This document shows, in pieces, positions 24,626 through 35,791 of a stretch of 64,000 nucleotides of DNA (positions are counted from its first letter, which is position 1; the number at the start of each line of letters is the position of its first letter). The notes beneath the pieces are model-generated. The model made no database searches. It was not told where the DNA came from and saw nothing but the letters and a program-made list of their open reading frames with translations. The translations under genes and the position numbers were made by a program. The DNA lies in the NCBI GenBank assembly GCA_009760855.2, contig WPIO01000068.1, positions 60,001-124,000 on the forward strand, written 5' to 3'. Origin of the DNA: Cristatella mucedo. Taxonomy: Eukaryota; Bryozoa; Phylactolaemata; Cristatellidae.

Positions 24626-24922
24626 GCAATGCAAAACAGGGTGCTGCATCAGCTGATACTTAATCCACTTAATGACAGTTTGTGATTAATAATAATAATA
24701 CTAACAGTGCACTTGATAAAGCACCCTCAGAGAACTTAATCTCTTTCTAGGCACTTTAAATTTGCTGCAAATTGATATGCAATTGAATAGTAAGTATAAG
24801 TCATGCTCGAAAAATAAACAAAATGAATAATATGGTTAGGGTGACATGCACAGGGTCAGCATGCAAATGTGGTTAGTGGCAGCATGCACAGTGTCAGCAC
24901 CCATAAGCACATCAAGGACGAA

Positions 24923-25837
24923 TCACAGGGACCCACTAAATGCTGTCTTGAATAGGTGTTGTAAGTTCGTTTTAAATGTGAAGTCAGGAGATGTTCTAAC
25001 GCAGGTCGGGAGGGAGTTCCAGGCTTTGGGAGCATACGAGCTGAATGCATGGTCTCCAAAGGATTTAAGGTTTGTACTAGGTATTTCCAGACTGTTTGAT
25101 TCCGAAAAGCAGGTGGTACGATGCTTGGCCTGATGGGGTAGTATATCTGAAAGATAGGCTGGAGCCATAGAATGAAGGGACCTAAAAGTGAGCGACAAAA
25201 CCTTGAAGTCAATCCGTTGCCTCACTGGTAGCCAGTGCAGGTCGGCGAGAAGTGGAGTAATGTGGCAACTGCAACGCTCACGACAGACAAGCTTAGCTGC
25301 AGAGTTTTGCACCAGCTGCAATCGCCTGATCGCACATGCTGGTAGGCCAGTAAGCAGTGAGTTGCAGAAGTCGAGACAGGATGTCACCATTGCATGGACC
25401 AACTTGGACGTGGTATCCTTATCTAAGCAACCCATAGTTTTAGCAATGTTATGAAGCTGAAAAAAGCCAGATTTGACTGTGGAACTAATGTGGTCGTTTA
25501 ACGAGAGGTCGCTTTGGAATATGACATCTAGATTTCGAGCTGATTCAGCTGGAGATATGCTTGCAGAGCCCATTTTGAGATTCAGACTTTCCCATCTTTG
25601 AATCACACTGGGTTTGCCCATAACTAGTAAGTTAGTTTTATAATCGTTTAGTTTTAGAAAATTTGCTGTAATCCAAGTACAGATGTCATCAATGCATGCA
25701 GCAAGTGAGTTGAGAGAATTTGAGGTGCTCGAAGGCAGGGAGGTATCAAAGCAAAGGTACAACTGAGTGTCATCCGCATAGAAGTGAAATCCTAGATTGT
25801 GCTCGGCAATCACATCAGCAAGAGAGAGAGAGTACAA
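24923..25837 (-). pseudogene. Family A RT, palm to C-terminus (304 codons)
   Basis: The frame contains FHFYADDTQLYLCFD, the catalytic YADD box, near its N-terminus. Then come the thumb segment and the C-terminal LHWLPVRQRIDFK and PKAWNSLPTC blocks. A frameshift near 25830 separates it from the upstream palm. A second frameshift near the end shortens the C-terminus slightly. It is among the least decayed RT copies here. Confidence 0.88.
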
Positions 25838-26505
25838 ACCGTGAAAAGAACCTGACCTAGCATGGAGCCCTGAGGTACTCCATATTGTAGAGGTACTTCA
25901 GATGATCTTTGTCCATTCACGTCAATACTCTGGAGTCTCCCACTGAGATATGACCTAAACCACTGCAGAGCAGTGCCAGTGATACCCAGGCGAGATGAGA
26001 GGCGCTCTAGAAGTACTTTTTGATCGATGGTATCAAAAGCTGCCGAATTATCGAGCAAAACAAGAAGAGACACTCTACCCATGTCTGCATTCCTAAGTAG
26101 GTCGTTGTATACCCGAAGCAACACTGACTCTGTAGAGTGATTAGCTCTAAAGCCAGACTGGAACTTACTAGCAAGGTGTGAGGTTTCGATATAGGAGTTC
26201 GGCAGGTCTGCCACGACCCGTTTCAGTGTCTGTGATAGGAACGGTAGAAGGAAGACTGGGCGGTAGTTGCTTAAGTTCTCTTGGTCTAGTGTTGCTTTCT
26301 TGAGAAGTGGCCTGACTACAGCTTTTTTGAAAGGTGCTGGGACCTGACCTGAGGCTAATGACATATTAACGATGTTGGTTATGCATGGCAGCAGCAGATC
26401 AATGCAGCATAGGAGCAGGACAGTGGGAATAGGGTCCAGTGGACTTGTTGTCTTCTTTGACTGAGATACAAACTTTAGGACTAGATCACTAGTGGTCTGC
26501 TTTGT
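25810..26505 (-). pseudogene. Family A RT, fingers and palm
   Basis: Read on the minus strand it has KKAVVRPLLKKATLDQ, NYRPVFLLPFLSQTLKRVV, FQSGFRANHSTESVL, then LLDNSAAFDTIDQ (motif A) and YGVPQGSMLGQVLF (motif B). The preceding His-Thr-rich codons beyond 26505 come from the microsatellite and are not part of the protein. Confidence 0.88.
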
Positions 26506-26508
26506 GTA

Positions 26509-26556
<48 letters not shown>

Positions 26557-26590
26557 AGTGTGTGTGTGTGAGTGTATGTGTGTATGTGAG

Positions 26591-26659
<69 letters not shown>

Positions 26660-26665
26660 ACGCAC
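26505..26665. repeat. (TG)n microsatellite, about 160 bp
   Basis: Nearly uninterrupted TG units with a (TGCG)n core near 26602-26628. It lies exactly at the 5' boundary of the family A copy. Confidence 0.95.
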
Positions 26666-26995
26666 ACATGATTAAATGAAGCTCATACGCTACTAAAACG
26701 AAATAAACTCATTAAGATTAGAGGGATAGAAGGGGGGTTACTAATGACATGGGTGGCTGCTGTGGCTACGGCAGCTGCGAGCTATGCAGTTTGGTCCTGA
26801 GGAAGTCTCTCTCGATCCCGCCAGGCACGTGCTCGTACCCGTCAAAGTGTGCCACGCCACGGCATGCCAAGCGTTCTGCAAATGAGAGATAAGCCTCAGA
26901 GGTTTACTGAGTATAGCTCGACCTCAATTATAATTCACCTTCAAATCTAATTATGCCCTTATATGCAATAATCAAAGCACGGATTATGAGCAAGG
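26666..26995. other. Unassigned sequence
   Basis: It includes a GC-rich stretch (26750-26880) with no match to the other repeats in the window. Confidence 0.35.
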
Positions 26996-27275
26996 TCCGC
27001 CCTAAACCCTAAAACTTAAACCCTAAACCCTAAATATTAAAGCCTAAAGTCTAAAAAAACCTTAACGCTAAACTATAAACCCTATAACTCTAAACACTGA
27101 CCGATAAACCCTAAACCTCTGAAAACTAAACACTAATCCCTAAACGGTACAAACCCCAAACTCTAAACCCTCAACCCTGAAAACCGTAAGCCCTAAAATC
27201 TAAAGCCTAAACCTTACAAAATATAAACCTTAAAACCATATACACTAACCCCTAAAACCAAAACCATATACCAGG
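26996..27275. repeat. Degenerate CCCTAAA array
   Basis: Many units of CCCTAAA and one-base variants (CCTAAAC, TCTAAAC, CTTAAAC) run in one orientation for about 280 bp. Exact CCCTAAA units appear repeatedly, for example in 27000-27035. This is the plant-type telomere unit rather than the animal TTAGGG. It is internal and flanked by unrelated DNA. Confidence 0.85.
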
Positions 27276-27880
27276 GGAAAATGTTCCTCCCCAGGGCGAA
27301 TTTCCGTGGGAAACTGTCCAGGGAAAATTTTCGGGGGGGAAGTCGGGGGGGGGGTATGTCCGAGGGGAACTCTGGGGGAACCTCTGCACCCTGCCATAGC
27401 TATCAGGACTCCCGTTTCAGGTACAGAGACCTCACAGCTTCCGACCCGTAAATGGCATCCAAGATGTACGGCTGCCCCAACGCTGTAGTATCGGAGTGAG
27501 CGAGGTAGAGTTCCGCCTGCCAGGCTTCATTATTCGGTTACCAGCTAACCTAGACTACGACTTCGGAGGGTCTCACTATTGCCGTCCGGTAGTCAGCTGT
27601 CAGTGCAGACCAAGATATTACCATATACGCTTCTACCTGTTTCTCTTTTCACCATTGTGTTCTCGCAGTGCGTACCACCATTCTGTTCTCGCTGCCGTCT
27701 TACGACAACGTTTTGTCCACTACGACCGCGTCCGTGAGGTTGTCAACGACCAAGTCCGGCTTAAGAGGCAGCCCCCAGCTAGTGGGAAGGTATGACCTGC
27801 TTAGAAGTAAAATCTGGCGGTGACCAGAAGAACCCTGATTAGGCGACACAGAACCAGATTGTGGGAAGCCGTTATTGCTT
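27276..27880. other. GC-rich stretch, no gene recognised
   Basis: It starts with G-rich runs (27335-27355) just after the CCCTAAA array. A 99-codon frame at 27496-27795 (plus) has no motif and could be a repeat relic. Confidence 0.35.
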
Positions 27881-29514
27881 GCAGCATCCGATGGCAGTGG
27901 TTCATTAGATACGAGATTGGACGCCTAAAACTCATTAAGAGGAGTGAACTTCATTTTTGGTCCGATAGCCAATTCTAACATCTACAATTATCAGCTGCTT
28001 TCAATTACACTGTAATGTAGTACAACTAAGACTCGGTGCCTGCGAGGCTGAGCAGTTCGTATAGCATTCTTAAAGCAAGCAATTTTCAGTATGCATTGGG
28101 AAAAATTAAAACTTATACCTCTAAACATATAAATAAACACACACAAATAAATAAATATATATATATATACATGTAGATATATATATTTATTTATTTATTT
28201 ATTTATTTATATAGCTGAGTAAGTAGGTCGGCCGAAAAATTGCTTCGTGATGAAGCAGAAACTCAGCCCATCTCTAGGGAATGTGCACCTTAAAACTGCA
28301 AGAGAATAAATGTTGCATGTGATTGGACAGAAATAATTTTCAGAGAATATATTCTGTAGAGTAATGCCTTCAATCGCTAATGGTCTTTCGGACAAGCCAA
28401 GGGACTGATAATATAAGGATGACTGGAGAAATGGAGGAGCCGGGCCGTGATGTTGCTGTTTAGCTAAGTATGAACAAGCCTAGCCTTTTCATGCCAGGGA
28501 AGTCACCTTTCGAACTTTAATAAGCATTCACGGATCTACATTAAACGATCGTAGCTTCTTCAGTATTTCACACCAATGGCTGACGAGCTAGAATTTTGTA
28601 ACTGTGATGTATTAATATTCATAGCCATATGAAGTGTCCTAATGTTGTTTATTTAACCCAGCCAAATTTAAATGCAGTAATCCTACCAAGACGTTACCAG
28701 AGGCTGCTAGGACTTATGTGTCGTCCTTTATGACCTGTTAATTTCTGCCGTGGACATTTAAAAATCATTTTTTTAAACAACTGATTACCAGCATAAAAAC
28801 TGGATGAAGCAGCACGAGATCTATAGCCGTCTTTTTACATTACCATAGGCGACTTGTTGACATGCAGATGATATGTATTAATCCAGTTTATGCTCATCAC
28901 CTGTCATGAATGATTTTGAAACGAACATGTGCTTCACTAAAAACTAACAGACTAAAGCTAGCTTCCAAAAGATAAACGAAATCCGGCCTTACGCGATATC
29001 ATTGTAGACACGAAAAATATATTTGAAAGAGAAAAATGAATACATAAGCAATATGCAGCTCAATGAAATACGAGGGATTGCATTGTTATAGTTCTCATTC
29101 CTTAATTAACGCATGAAGTCATATTTTAGCACTGGGAAAACCTAATGTAATTTAAGTACAATTGTTTGTAAGACTTTGTAACCCCAGCAGCACTGAATTA
29201 CAGAATTGATACCAATGGTGAAACTATCAAACATTGCTTAGTTATGGTTAGCCAGTTGATTTAGGTCATCTCGTGGTTTACGGAATATATATTTCATTGT
29301 ATTAAGACATAAGATAACTTAATCTCTATGCAGGCACGTTATAAATGCTACAGGGCTCGAACCAACCACCTGGCCAGATCTTACAATGGGCAATGTAATA
29401 ATCATGTATTTACAACAGTTAAACTCATTACATATATGTTTAGCAAGTCTACTCTCGTATTGCCAGTCACTGATTCTGGAGTATTTTGCATTACTTGCTT
29501 TTACGAATGTGTAA
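27881..29514. other. AT-rich spacer with an AT/TTTA microsatellite at 28135-28212
   Basis: The microsatellite has (AT)n followed by (TTTA)n. Nothing else is recognised. Confidence 0.45.
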
Positions 29515-29715
29515 TAGTAATAATAACAATAATGCACTTGATAAAGCGCCCTCATAGAACTCAATCTTTTTCTAGGCGCTTTTAATTTGCTGCAAAGGGA
29601 CATGCAATTGGATGGTGAGTGATATCACGCATGATAAACAACATGAATAACATGGTTAGGGGTGACATGTAGAGGGTCAGCATGCAAATGTAGTTAGTTG
29701 CAGCATTTACTTAGG
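29515..29715 (-). mobile_element. Family A LINE, 3' end only
   Basis: An AATAATAACAATAATGCAC tail, the hairpin, and the 3' UTR to about 29710. 5' truncated. Confidence 0.88.
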
Positions 29716-30879
29716 TAGGTCCACGTACATCATTACAGCGATCACTTTGAAGGTTTACCAGCTGGGTCCTGAGCTTATTAGGACAGCTGTATATGGTTAA
29801 TAGTTTGAAGTTTATGACTTTTACATGTAGGGTATTGCTTCGCATTTTTAAAAAGTTCAATCGAGAAACGCCACTTGGCTGTCCTTATTACCTTCCCTCA
29901 TGTTTGTGGGTGCAGCGATAATACTTCCCGTGAAAAAACTGCTTACAAAGTATTTTGGTTTAACTTCCGCGTAATGAGTAATTTCTAAATTTCTGTTACA
30001 ATGTCCTACATTTTTACTTATAACAGTCCTTCTAGATCACATTTGACACGCTTTAAATCGATTTCCTTATCTTTTCAAGAAAACAAAATATTAAATGGTT
30101 AGGATAAAAACTGTTGACTGCCAATAATATGGATCTCAGCTTCAGGCTAAAGCGATTAGAAGTTTTGGCCGACATTGTGGAAGCGATTCTAATGCATCTT
30201 TAGGGAAAACTCAGAACTCTATTTGTTGAAAACGTTTTGTATTTGTGGTAATGAAAGTATGATCAAATACGTAGCAGTAACTAGAACCGTAAGTAAATAG
30301 ATTCGATACGTCGTGCGAAGTATTTACTGCTATTACAGTTAGTGGTAAATCGAGTTCCAGCATTCATAAGCCCGAAAATTACGAACCACAGCCATTTCAT
30401 AACTGTTGGCGTTTTCAAATCTTCTTTTGAATAAAATCAAATCACTGAACGCCTTCTATTGCTTTGAGAGAAGTCGGGACGCTTTGTTAGGCGTTGTGGA
30501 CACATACCTCATTACTTCACGATATCTTCTGGTTTTCGGCTGATATCTTCCCTGTGATTTTCATGAGCTGTCGTCGGATCAAGTACTAGATCATACGTAC
30601 TAGTAACAGTAATTTGCAAACCCTATCAACTTTCGCTTATTTATTAACTGTCTGGAGAACTGTCTTTGGTCCAAGAAATTTGTCCTGCTACTCAAGTCGG
30701 TGGCCTTATCATCGATCTCGTGATCACTAAGGATGACTAACTAAGCTTGAGGTGTGTGTACGCTGACAGTCTCGGATCGTTGTTCGGTCTTGTTTGCTGT
30801 TCCTTCTTTCTTGTACGTACAAGGTAATGTCGACCTAGTCAAGCCACTTTACTTGCAATGCATTGACATAAACAAATAT
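29716..30879. other. Spacer, nothing recognised
   Basis: Mixed composition. No repeat match or supported exon. Confidence 0.35.
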
Positions 30880-31838
30880 TTTTTAATGCGTTTGTGATGC
30901 AGCTCTTATTGGTCTGCACCAAGACACAACCGAAAGCCTAGATACGCCTACTGATGGTGTGAACGTGACACTCGGGAGTGCTTTTGACAAGTATGATCAC
31001 TTCATTCTATCCTTTTTCAGAGCCACTGAGATTCCTTTCAAAATATAAAAACTTCAAAAATGTTCCGTGATAAGCTCAGTCTTCAATGCAGTTTTAAGAA
31101 ATTGGGGTCGGATGCCGATCTGGTCAATGTCAAAGACTTGCTTCGAGTTTACACCCAGAAGCTCAAAACAGTCAGGGCTTTTTTTTCACTGGAAAACTGA
31201 ATGCTTTCCAGTCAGACCCAAAACAGATCTATAAGATGGTAAGCAATTTACTGACAATGCTGAAAGGTCTGACCCTCAAGATGTTAACGGCTCATGCTAA
31301 AATTGTTCAGCTTTCTTTACTAAAAGTAATAGTGCACATTCATGCCTCCATAAAGCTCATACCCACTGAAAAATTTATGGAATCGCAACTTGTGACCGTT
31401 CCTAAAGGATTTACCGAGGTTTCTGCATGCAATGTGGCTACCTTAATAAGGTCTGGCAAAAAGAGCTTGTCAACCTGAAGACCCTATTTCATCATCTCTA
31501 TGGTCTTCACTGGTAGACCAACTTGGCCCAGCCATAACCAAGATTGTTAATGCTTCTTTGGAAAAATGATCAAAGTCTTTCAAATTGGTAATCGATAGAC
31601 TGATTCATCAATTAAAAACCGAATAACCTATTACTATTAAATGGGTGGATAAAATACGATACAGAGGTTCTTGCAAACTATCACTCACATTCCCTTTATT
31701 CTTTTTTTTCACAGGTTCTTGAGAAGCTATAGCTAAGCAGCTGGTAGCACATATTGAAAAGAATGAAATACCAGAAATATTTCAATCAGGGCTCAAGAGG
31801 TAACCTTCCACTGAAACTCATCTCATCTGTTTTAACAA
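30880..31838 (+). mobile_element. Family B LINE, left part, split by a family A insertion
   Basis: Broken frames read the linker between endonuclease and RT (GSDADLVNVKDLLRVYTQKL, then IYKMVSNLL), then DPIPTS-like remnants. They end in RT fingers: VLEKL...AKQLVAHIEKNE, then STETHLICFNN. The RT continues at 32791. Removing 31846-32790 joins the two sides in one reading frame. Confidence 0.82.
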
Positions 31839-32004
31839 TAAAATTTCAAAGCGACCTCTCGTTAGACGACCACATCAGCTCCACAGTCAAATCAGCCTAT
31901 TTTCAGCTTCATAACATTGCTAAAATTAGGGCTTGTTTAGATAAGGATACCACGTCCAAGTTGGTCCATGCATTCGTGACATCTCGTCTCGACTTCTGCA
32001 ACTC

Positions 32005-32101
32005 TGTTGCGTATCACTTTGCAGCAAATGTAAAGCGCATAGAAAGAGATTGGGTTCTCTGAGGGCGCTTTATCAAGTGCAATATTATTATTATTATTAT
32101 T
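32005..32101 (+). mobile_element. Family A 3'-end fragment inserted into a family A copy
   Basis: 97 bp of the family A terminus (TCACTTTGCAGCAAATG, hairpin, TTA tail) lies within the RT coding region of another copy. AACTC flanks it on both sides (32000-32004 and 32102-32106). Excision with one AACTC restores the frame DFCNS-LLTGL. Confidence 0.9.
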
Positions 32102-32143
32102 AACTCACTGCTTACTGGCCTACCAGCATGTGCGATCAGGCGA

Positions 32144-32548
32144 TTGCAGCTGGTGCAAAACTCTGCAGCTAGGCTTGTCTGTCGTGAGCGTCGCAGTTGC
32201 CACATTACTCCACTTCTCGCCGACCTGCACTGGTTACCAGTCAAGCAACGGATTGACTTCAAGGTTTTGTCGCTCACTTTTAGGTCTCTTCATTCTATGG
32301 CTCCAGCCTATCTTTCAGAGATACTACCCCATCAGGCTAAGCATCGTACCACCCGCTTTTCGGAGTCCAACAGTCTACAAATACCTCATACAAACCTTAA
32401 ATCCTTTGGAGACCGTGCATTTAGTTCATATTCTCCCAAAGCCTGGAACTCCCTCCCGACCTGCGTCAAAACATCCCCTGACCTGACCACATTTAAAAGG
32501 AACCTAAAAACACACCTATTTAGGACAGCATTTAGTGGGTCCCTGTGA
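32144..32548 (+). pseudogene. Family A RT, C-terminus (134 codons)
   Basis: Open from LQLVQNSAARLVCRERRS through LHWLPVKQRIDFK and WNSLPTC to the common stop at 32548. Its upstream part lies at 31846-32004, beyond the small nested insertion. Confidence 0.88.
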
Positions 32549-32790
32549 TTCGTCCTTCATGTGCTTATGCATGCTGACACTGTGCATGCTGCCACTATCC
32601 ACATTTGCATGCTGACGCTGTGCATGTCACCCCTAACCATATTATTCATTTCTTTTGTTTTTTCAAGCATGATTTTACTTACGATTCAATTGCATTTCAC
32701 TTTACAGCAAATGTAAAGCGCCTAGAGAGAGATTAAGTTCTCTGAGGGCGCTTTATCAAGTGAATTATTATTACTATTATTATTAAAATT

Positions 32791-32940
32791 ACATGCAATT
32801 ATATGAACGCGACTTCCCTGGCTCTAGATCTATCAAGTGCCTTCGACTATATTGATCACCATCTCCTACTTCAACGATTGAGAACAACGACCGGTCTGGC
32901 CGACGAGGCATTAACTAAGGCTGATACACTAGTCATCATC
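32791..32940 (+). mobile_element. Family B LINE, right part
   Basis: It encodes LALDLSSAFDYIDHHLLLQR (RT motif A), directly continuing the frame interrupted at 31838. It degrades after about 32940 and no family B tail is seen. Confidence 0.8.
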
Positions 32941-34019
32941 GTGTGCAATGATCTTAAAGGATACTTGCCGAGCTTGGTCCAAATATCGTGCCTATCGGTT
33001 TTAGGTGCTGCTTTGATATATAGTTATGCAAAGGTATTTTGAATGAATTAGAGAAATTAACAGATTATCATATGGGTAACGGATTAATCAAGTAAAATAT
33101 TGTAGTTGATCACAATGTGATTAAATGAGGTAGCATGATACAAGTCTAGCTTGAAATCAGTTATATGCTTGGCAGCAGCATATATTTGCTCCTGATGTTT
33201 CCTGTACAGCAAGCTGTTTAACAATTAAAATTTGAACTTCCTTAGAGTTAGTAATCACGTGCATTAAATAAATTTATATGGAACAAACCAAATATGATAC
33301 AGATCTAGAACCTATTTGCTTTCTTTAAGATGACATCGAGTATCGAAGTGTGTTGATATTGCAGCTGGGATTCACTTCAGAGCTTTAGCAAGAAAATAAA
33401 ATGTTGTACGCTCGTCAGAGGTGGTGCTAGCCATCTCTTCCGAAGCAACCTCGCCAACTTCTGAATTCAATTTGGTTTGAGACTCGTGCAATAATTATGT
33501 CGCCTCTGCTACAAGATGTCTGCCACCAGCCCACTTATCGCCACCTTGCTGTCGTGAGCTAATAAAGTGAGCTTGACCGAGGTTCGCACTTAAATAACAA
33601 ATTTAAATGAAAGTTGTATATATGCCCACATTGCCATTACATCTGTAATTCAGTCTTATCGCCACCCCCTTGCTAACCTTTGACAGGGGATCTGCAATAT
33701 ATCATCAAACTTAGGTCATATGTATCTATGCTGGGGCTCGAACGACACCGAACAACCTGATAAGCCATAAGCAACATTGGTCTAGGCATGCAGCAGCCGA
33801 AAACGCCGATATCCTAATTTTGGCTTTACGTGACCCTAATTCCTGATCAGAGAACTAGGATTTAATTTCCACCTTATTCTAAGTACGTAAGCTGATGGAG
33901 TTCAAATTAAACGATAGAATCCTGCCCTCGGCTCCCTCGCCAGTGGCAAGTAGCCCTAACAACTATTATGGGATGCTAAATCTCTAAGCCACGGATCCTT
34001 AGGACCACATGGGAATACT
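32941..34019. other. Spacer, nothing firm
   Basis: 33370-33920 has mixed composition with no recognised repeat or gene. Confidence 0.35.
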
Positions 34020-34215
34020 CACTCACATATATAATTCGCTATATAAATATAAATACATATATATATATATATATATATCATATAATTGTATATATTGTAA
34101 ATATATAATTTATAATGTATATATAGTTTATACTAGATCATATATATATATATATATACGTAATATATAATTAGTATGTAAAATAAATATATAAAACATT
34201 CACTATATAATTGAA
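34020..34215. repeat. (AT)n-rich microsatellite cluster
   Basis: Several ATATAT runs, with the longest pure tracts near 34058-34078 and 34140-34158. Confidence 0.85.
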
Positions 34216-34780
34216 TTATATTTACATACACATTCACACAACACAATATGCATGTCACGGGTGCTATATGGAAGTATTTGGCAGCGTCCACAAAAATTCT
34301 CCTCACAAAGCTGACTGTCGCTGCCCTATAGCTTTCGATCTCTCTAGAATACGTGCCTACCTACCCGTATGGTAGTGGGGATAGCTAACAAGCTATACCA
34401 GCTTTGCCTAATTTTAAAATACCTAGCCAGGACAGTAAGGTAGATGGCCGGCCAACTTCATGCAGCTTCCTGATCCTACCTATACTCCTGTCCTGTCGTG
34501 CTCACGTCTTGAGGATAAAGATTTTTTTCAGCCACTTTTCTCATTCTCAGAGAAAAACATCTAGCAAATATTTGCAGGTTAGCACAACAGCAGCCGTGGT
34601 CTTCAATGGCCGTCGCCTTATTTTTAAATCGGTAGCCAGGACCAATAAGCCATGAGTTATTAACGAGCCTCGCCATCTTTTTTCAGCACTGACTACCTCA
34701 GGCTCATAGCTCGAGGAAAACAGGATTTTAAGCAGAGCAAATCATATGGGCTGGAGAATTAGCCCGACTGGCTGTCTAAC
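34216..34780. other. Unassigned sequence
   Basis: Overlapping frames at 34404-34676 on both strands are not bounded by splice sites and have no motif. Confidence 0.35.
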
Positions 34781-34870
34781 AATAATATGAATATTAAGAC
34801 TAATAATACACGTACGTAGTGCCCTCGGTAAACTGTATCACTTTCTAGACACTTTAGATTTGCTGTAAAG
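34781..34870 (-). mobile_element. Family A LINE 3' end, host of a hAT insertion
   Basis: AATAATAC tail, then TAGTGCCCTCGG...CTTTCTAGACACTTTAGA, a degraded terminal hairpin, then TTTGCTGTAAAG. It stops exactly where the hAT element begins. Confidence 0.8.
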
Positions 34871-35057
34871 CCGGGGTTCTTAACCTGTGGGTCGTGACCC
34901 CTTTGGGACTCGAGAGAGGCTTTTACATGTGTCGCCTACGATCATCGGAAAGCTGGCCTTTTCACATATTGCACACAAGAATTTTATTTTTGAGGGTTAC
35001 CACAACACGAGGAACTGTGTTAAAGGTATTTGGCATCATGAAACTTGAGAACCACTG
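34871..35057. mobile_element. hAT-superfamily MITE, SPIN/URR1-like
   Basis: A 187-bp non-autonomous element. The left end reads CCGGGGTTCTTAACCTGTGG. The right end, reversed, reads CAGTGGTTCTCAAGTTTC, giving imperfect terminal inverted repeats (10 of the first 13 bases agree). The flanks CTGTAAAG and CTGTACCC form an eroded 8-bp duplication, the hAT hallmark. Interior blocks (GGGTCGTGACCCCTTTGGG, CACAACACGAGGAACTGT) recall vertebrate hAT MITEs of the URR1/SPIN kind from memory. No transposase is encoded. The ORF at 34894-35244 is fortuitous. Confidence 0.78.
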
Positions 35058-35134
35058 CTGTACCCGAAGCATGATTAAATTTTTATTGGAAAAAACACTA
35101 GCTGATGATTTAGCAGGTTCTTATATAAATAAAA

Positions 35135-35275
35135 ATGTACGGCTATCACCACAGCTTGCAGTGTCAATAAAGGATTGCGACCGGCTGATTCAAACTCACA
35201 ACTTCAGTCCCGAGGTAGTGGAAGCAACCCTTTACCTAGTGTGACATCACGGCTAACCAATTGAAGCATGCTCAA
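35135..35275 (-). repeat. tRNA-derived SINE copy
   Basis: The reverse complement has AGCCGTGATGTCACACTAGG, then a box B variant GAGTTTGAATC, then CTTTATTGACACTGCAAGC. It shares order with the other copies. Confidence 0.72.
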
Positions 35276-35791
35276 ACTAATAAACCTCAAAGTGGTCCTA
35301 TATTGTAGGTAGGCTATATTACAAACTAAAAAATGTGGTCTCTCAGAAGTTGTACAATAGCTTTAGTCGAAAGATTAACTAGCAATAGCCAGCATGCAAT
35401 CTCCTTGGCTTATCTAGAAGTCGTAAGAGAAAGAATTAAGGACACATTGAAGCTAGTGAGAACTTATTTTGAAGCGAATATACTTTTATTTAAATCTTTG
35501 GTAACAGAGAGGAAAATTTAGAAATATTTATGTCCCAATTAATTGACTATATGGTATCACATTTTCCGAAATAGCTTAAATTGAAAAATCTTGGTTGAAT
35601 ATAAGTTTTCACTATTCTCATATAATAACCAAATGTCGAGTATATGATTTTCGGATGATCTACAACATGTAATCAATCGATTTAGGGTCAAATCTAGTCG
35701 ATGCGTCTTTTTGCTATTGATGTGCATAATTAATTATAAGAATAAAATAGTAATGCGAAAAATTTTCAATGAGGATTTATTAATTGTACAG

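Larger units (their letters stand above)
24687..26505 (-). mobile_element. Family A LINE, 5'-truncated, well preserved
   Basis: It begins with an AATAATAATAATACTAAC tail and the terminal hairpin, then the 3' UTR. The RT ORF is nearly open from about 24923 to 26505 in two frames. The 5' end stops at a large (TG)n microsatellite. Confidence 0.93.
31846..32783 (+). mobile_element. Family A LINE nested in family B
   Basis: A 5'-truncated copy starting inside the RT thumb (FQSDLSLDDHISS) and running to the hairpin and TTA tail at about 32783. The 7-bp TAAAATT occurs at 31839-31845 and again at 32784-32790, as expected for a target-site duplication. The copy is itself interrupted at 32005-32106. 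Confidence 0.92.

Noticed and set aside
26481-26669. His-Thr-rich protein
   Set aside because: A translation of the (TG)n microsatellite.
27306-27795. Gly-rich and adjacent plus-strand frames as host exons
   Set aside because: G-rich low-complexity origin, no splice boundaries and no motif.
34894-35244. 116-codon plus-strand frame as a gene
   Set aside because: It lies across the hAT MITE and a SINE copy and has no conserved motif.
35333-35518. A 62-codon plus-strand frame (SCTIALVERLTSNSQ...), possible exon just before 35792
   Set aside because: All usable donors in the frame leave phase 0, while the exon at 35792 requires phase 1. The last donor is weak. It may still be an exon of something, but it cannot join the supported chain.
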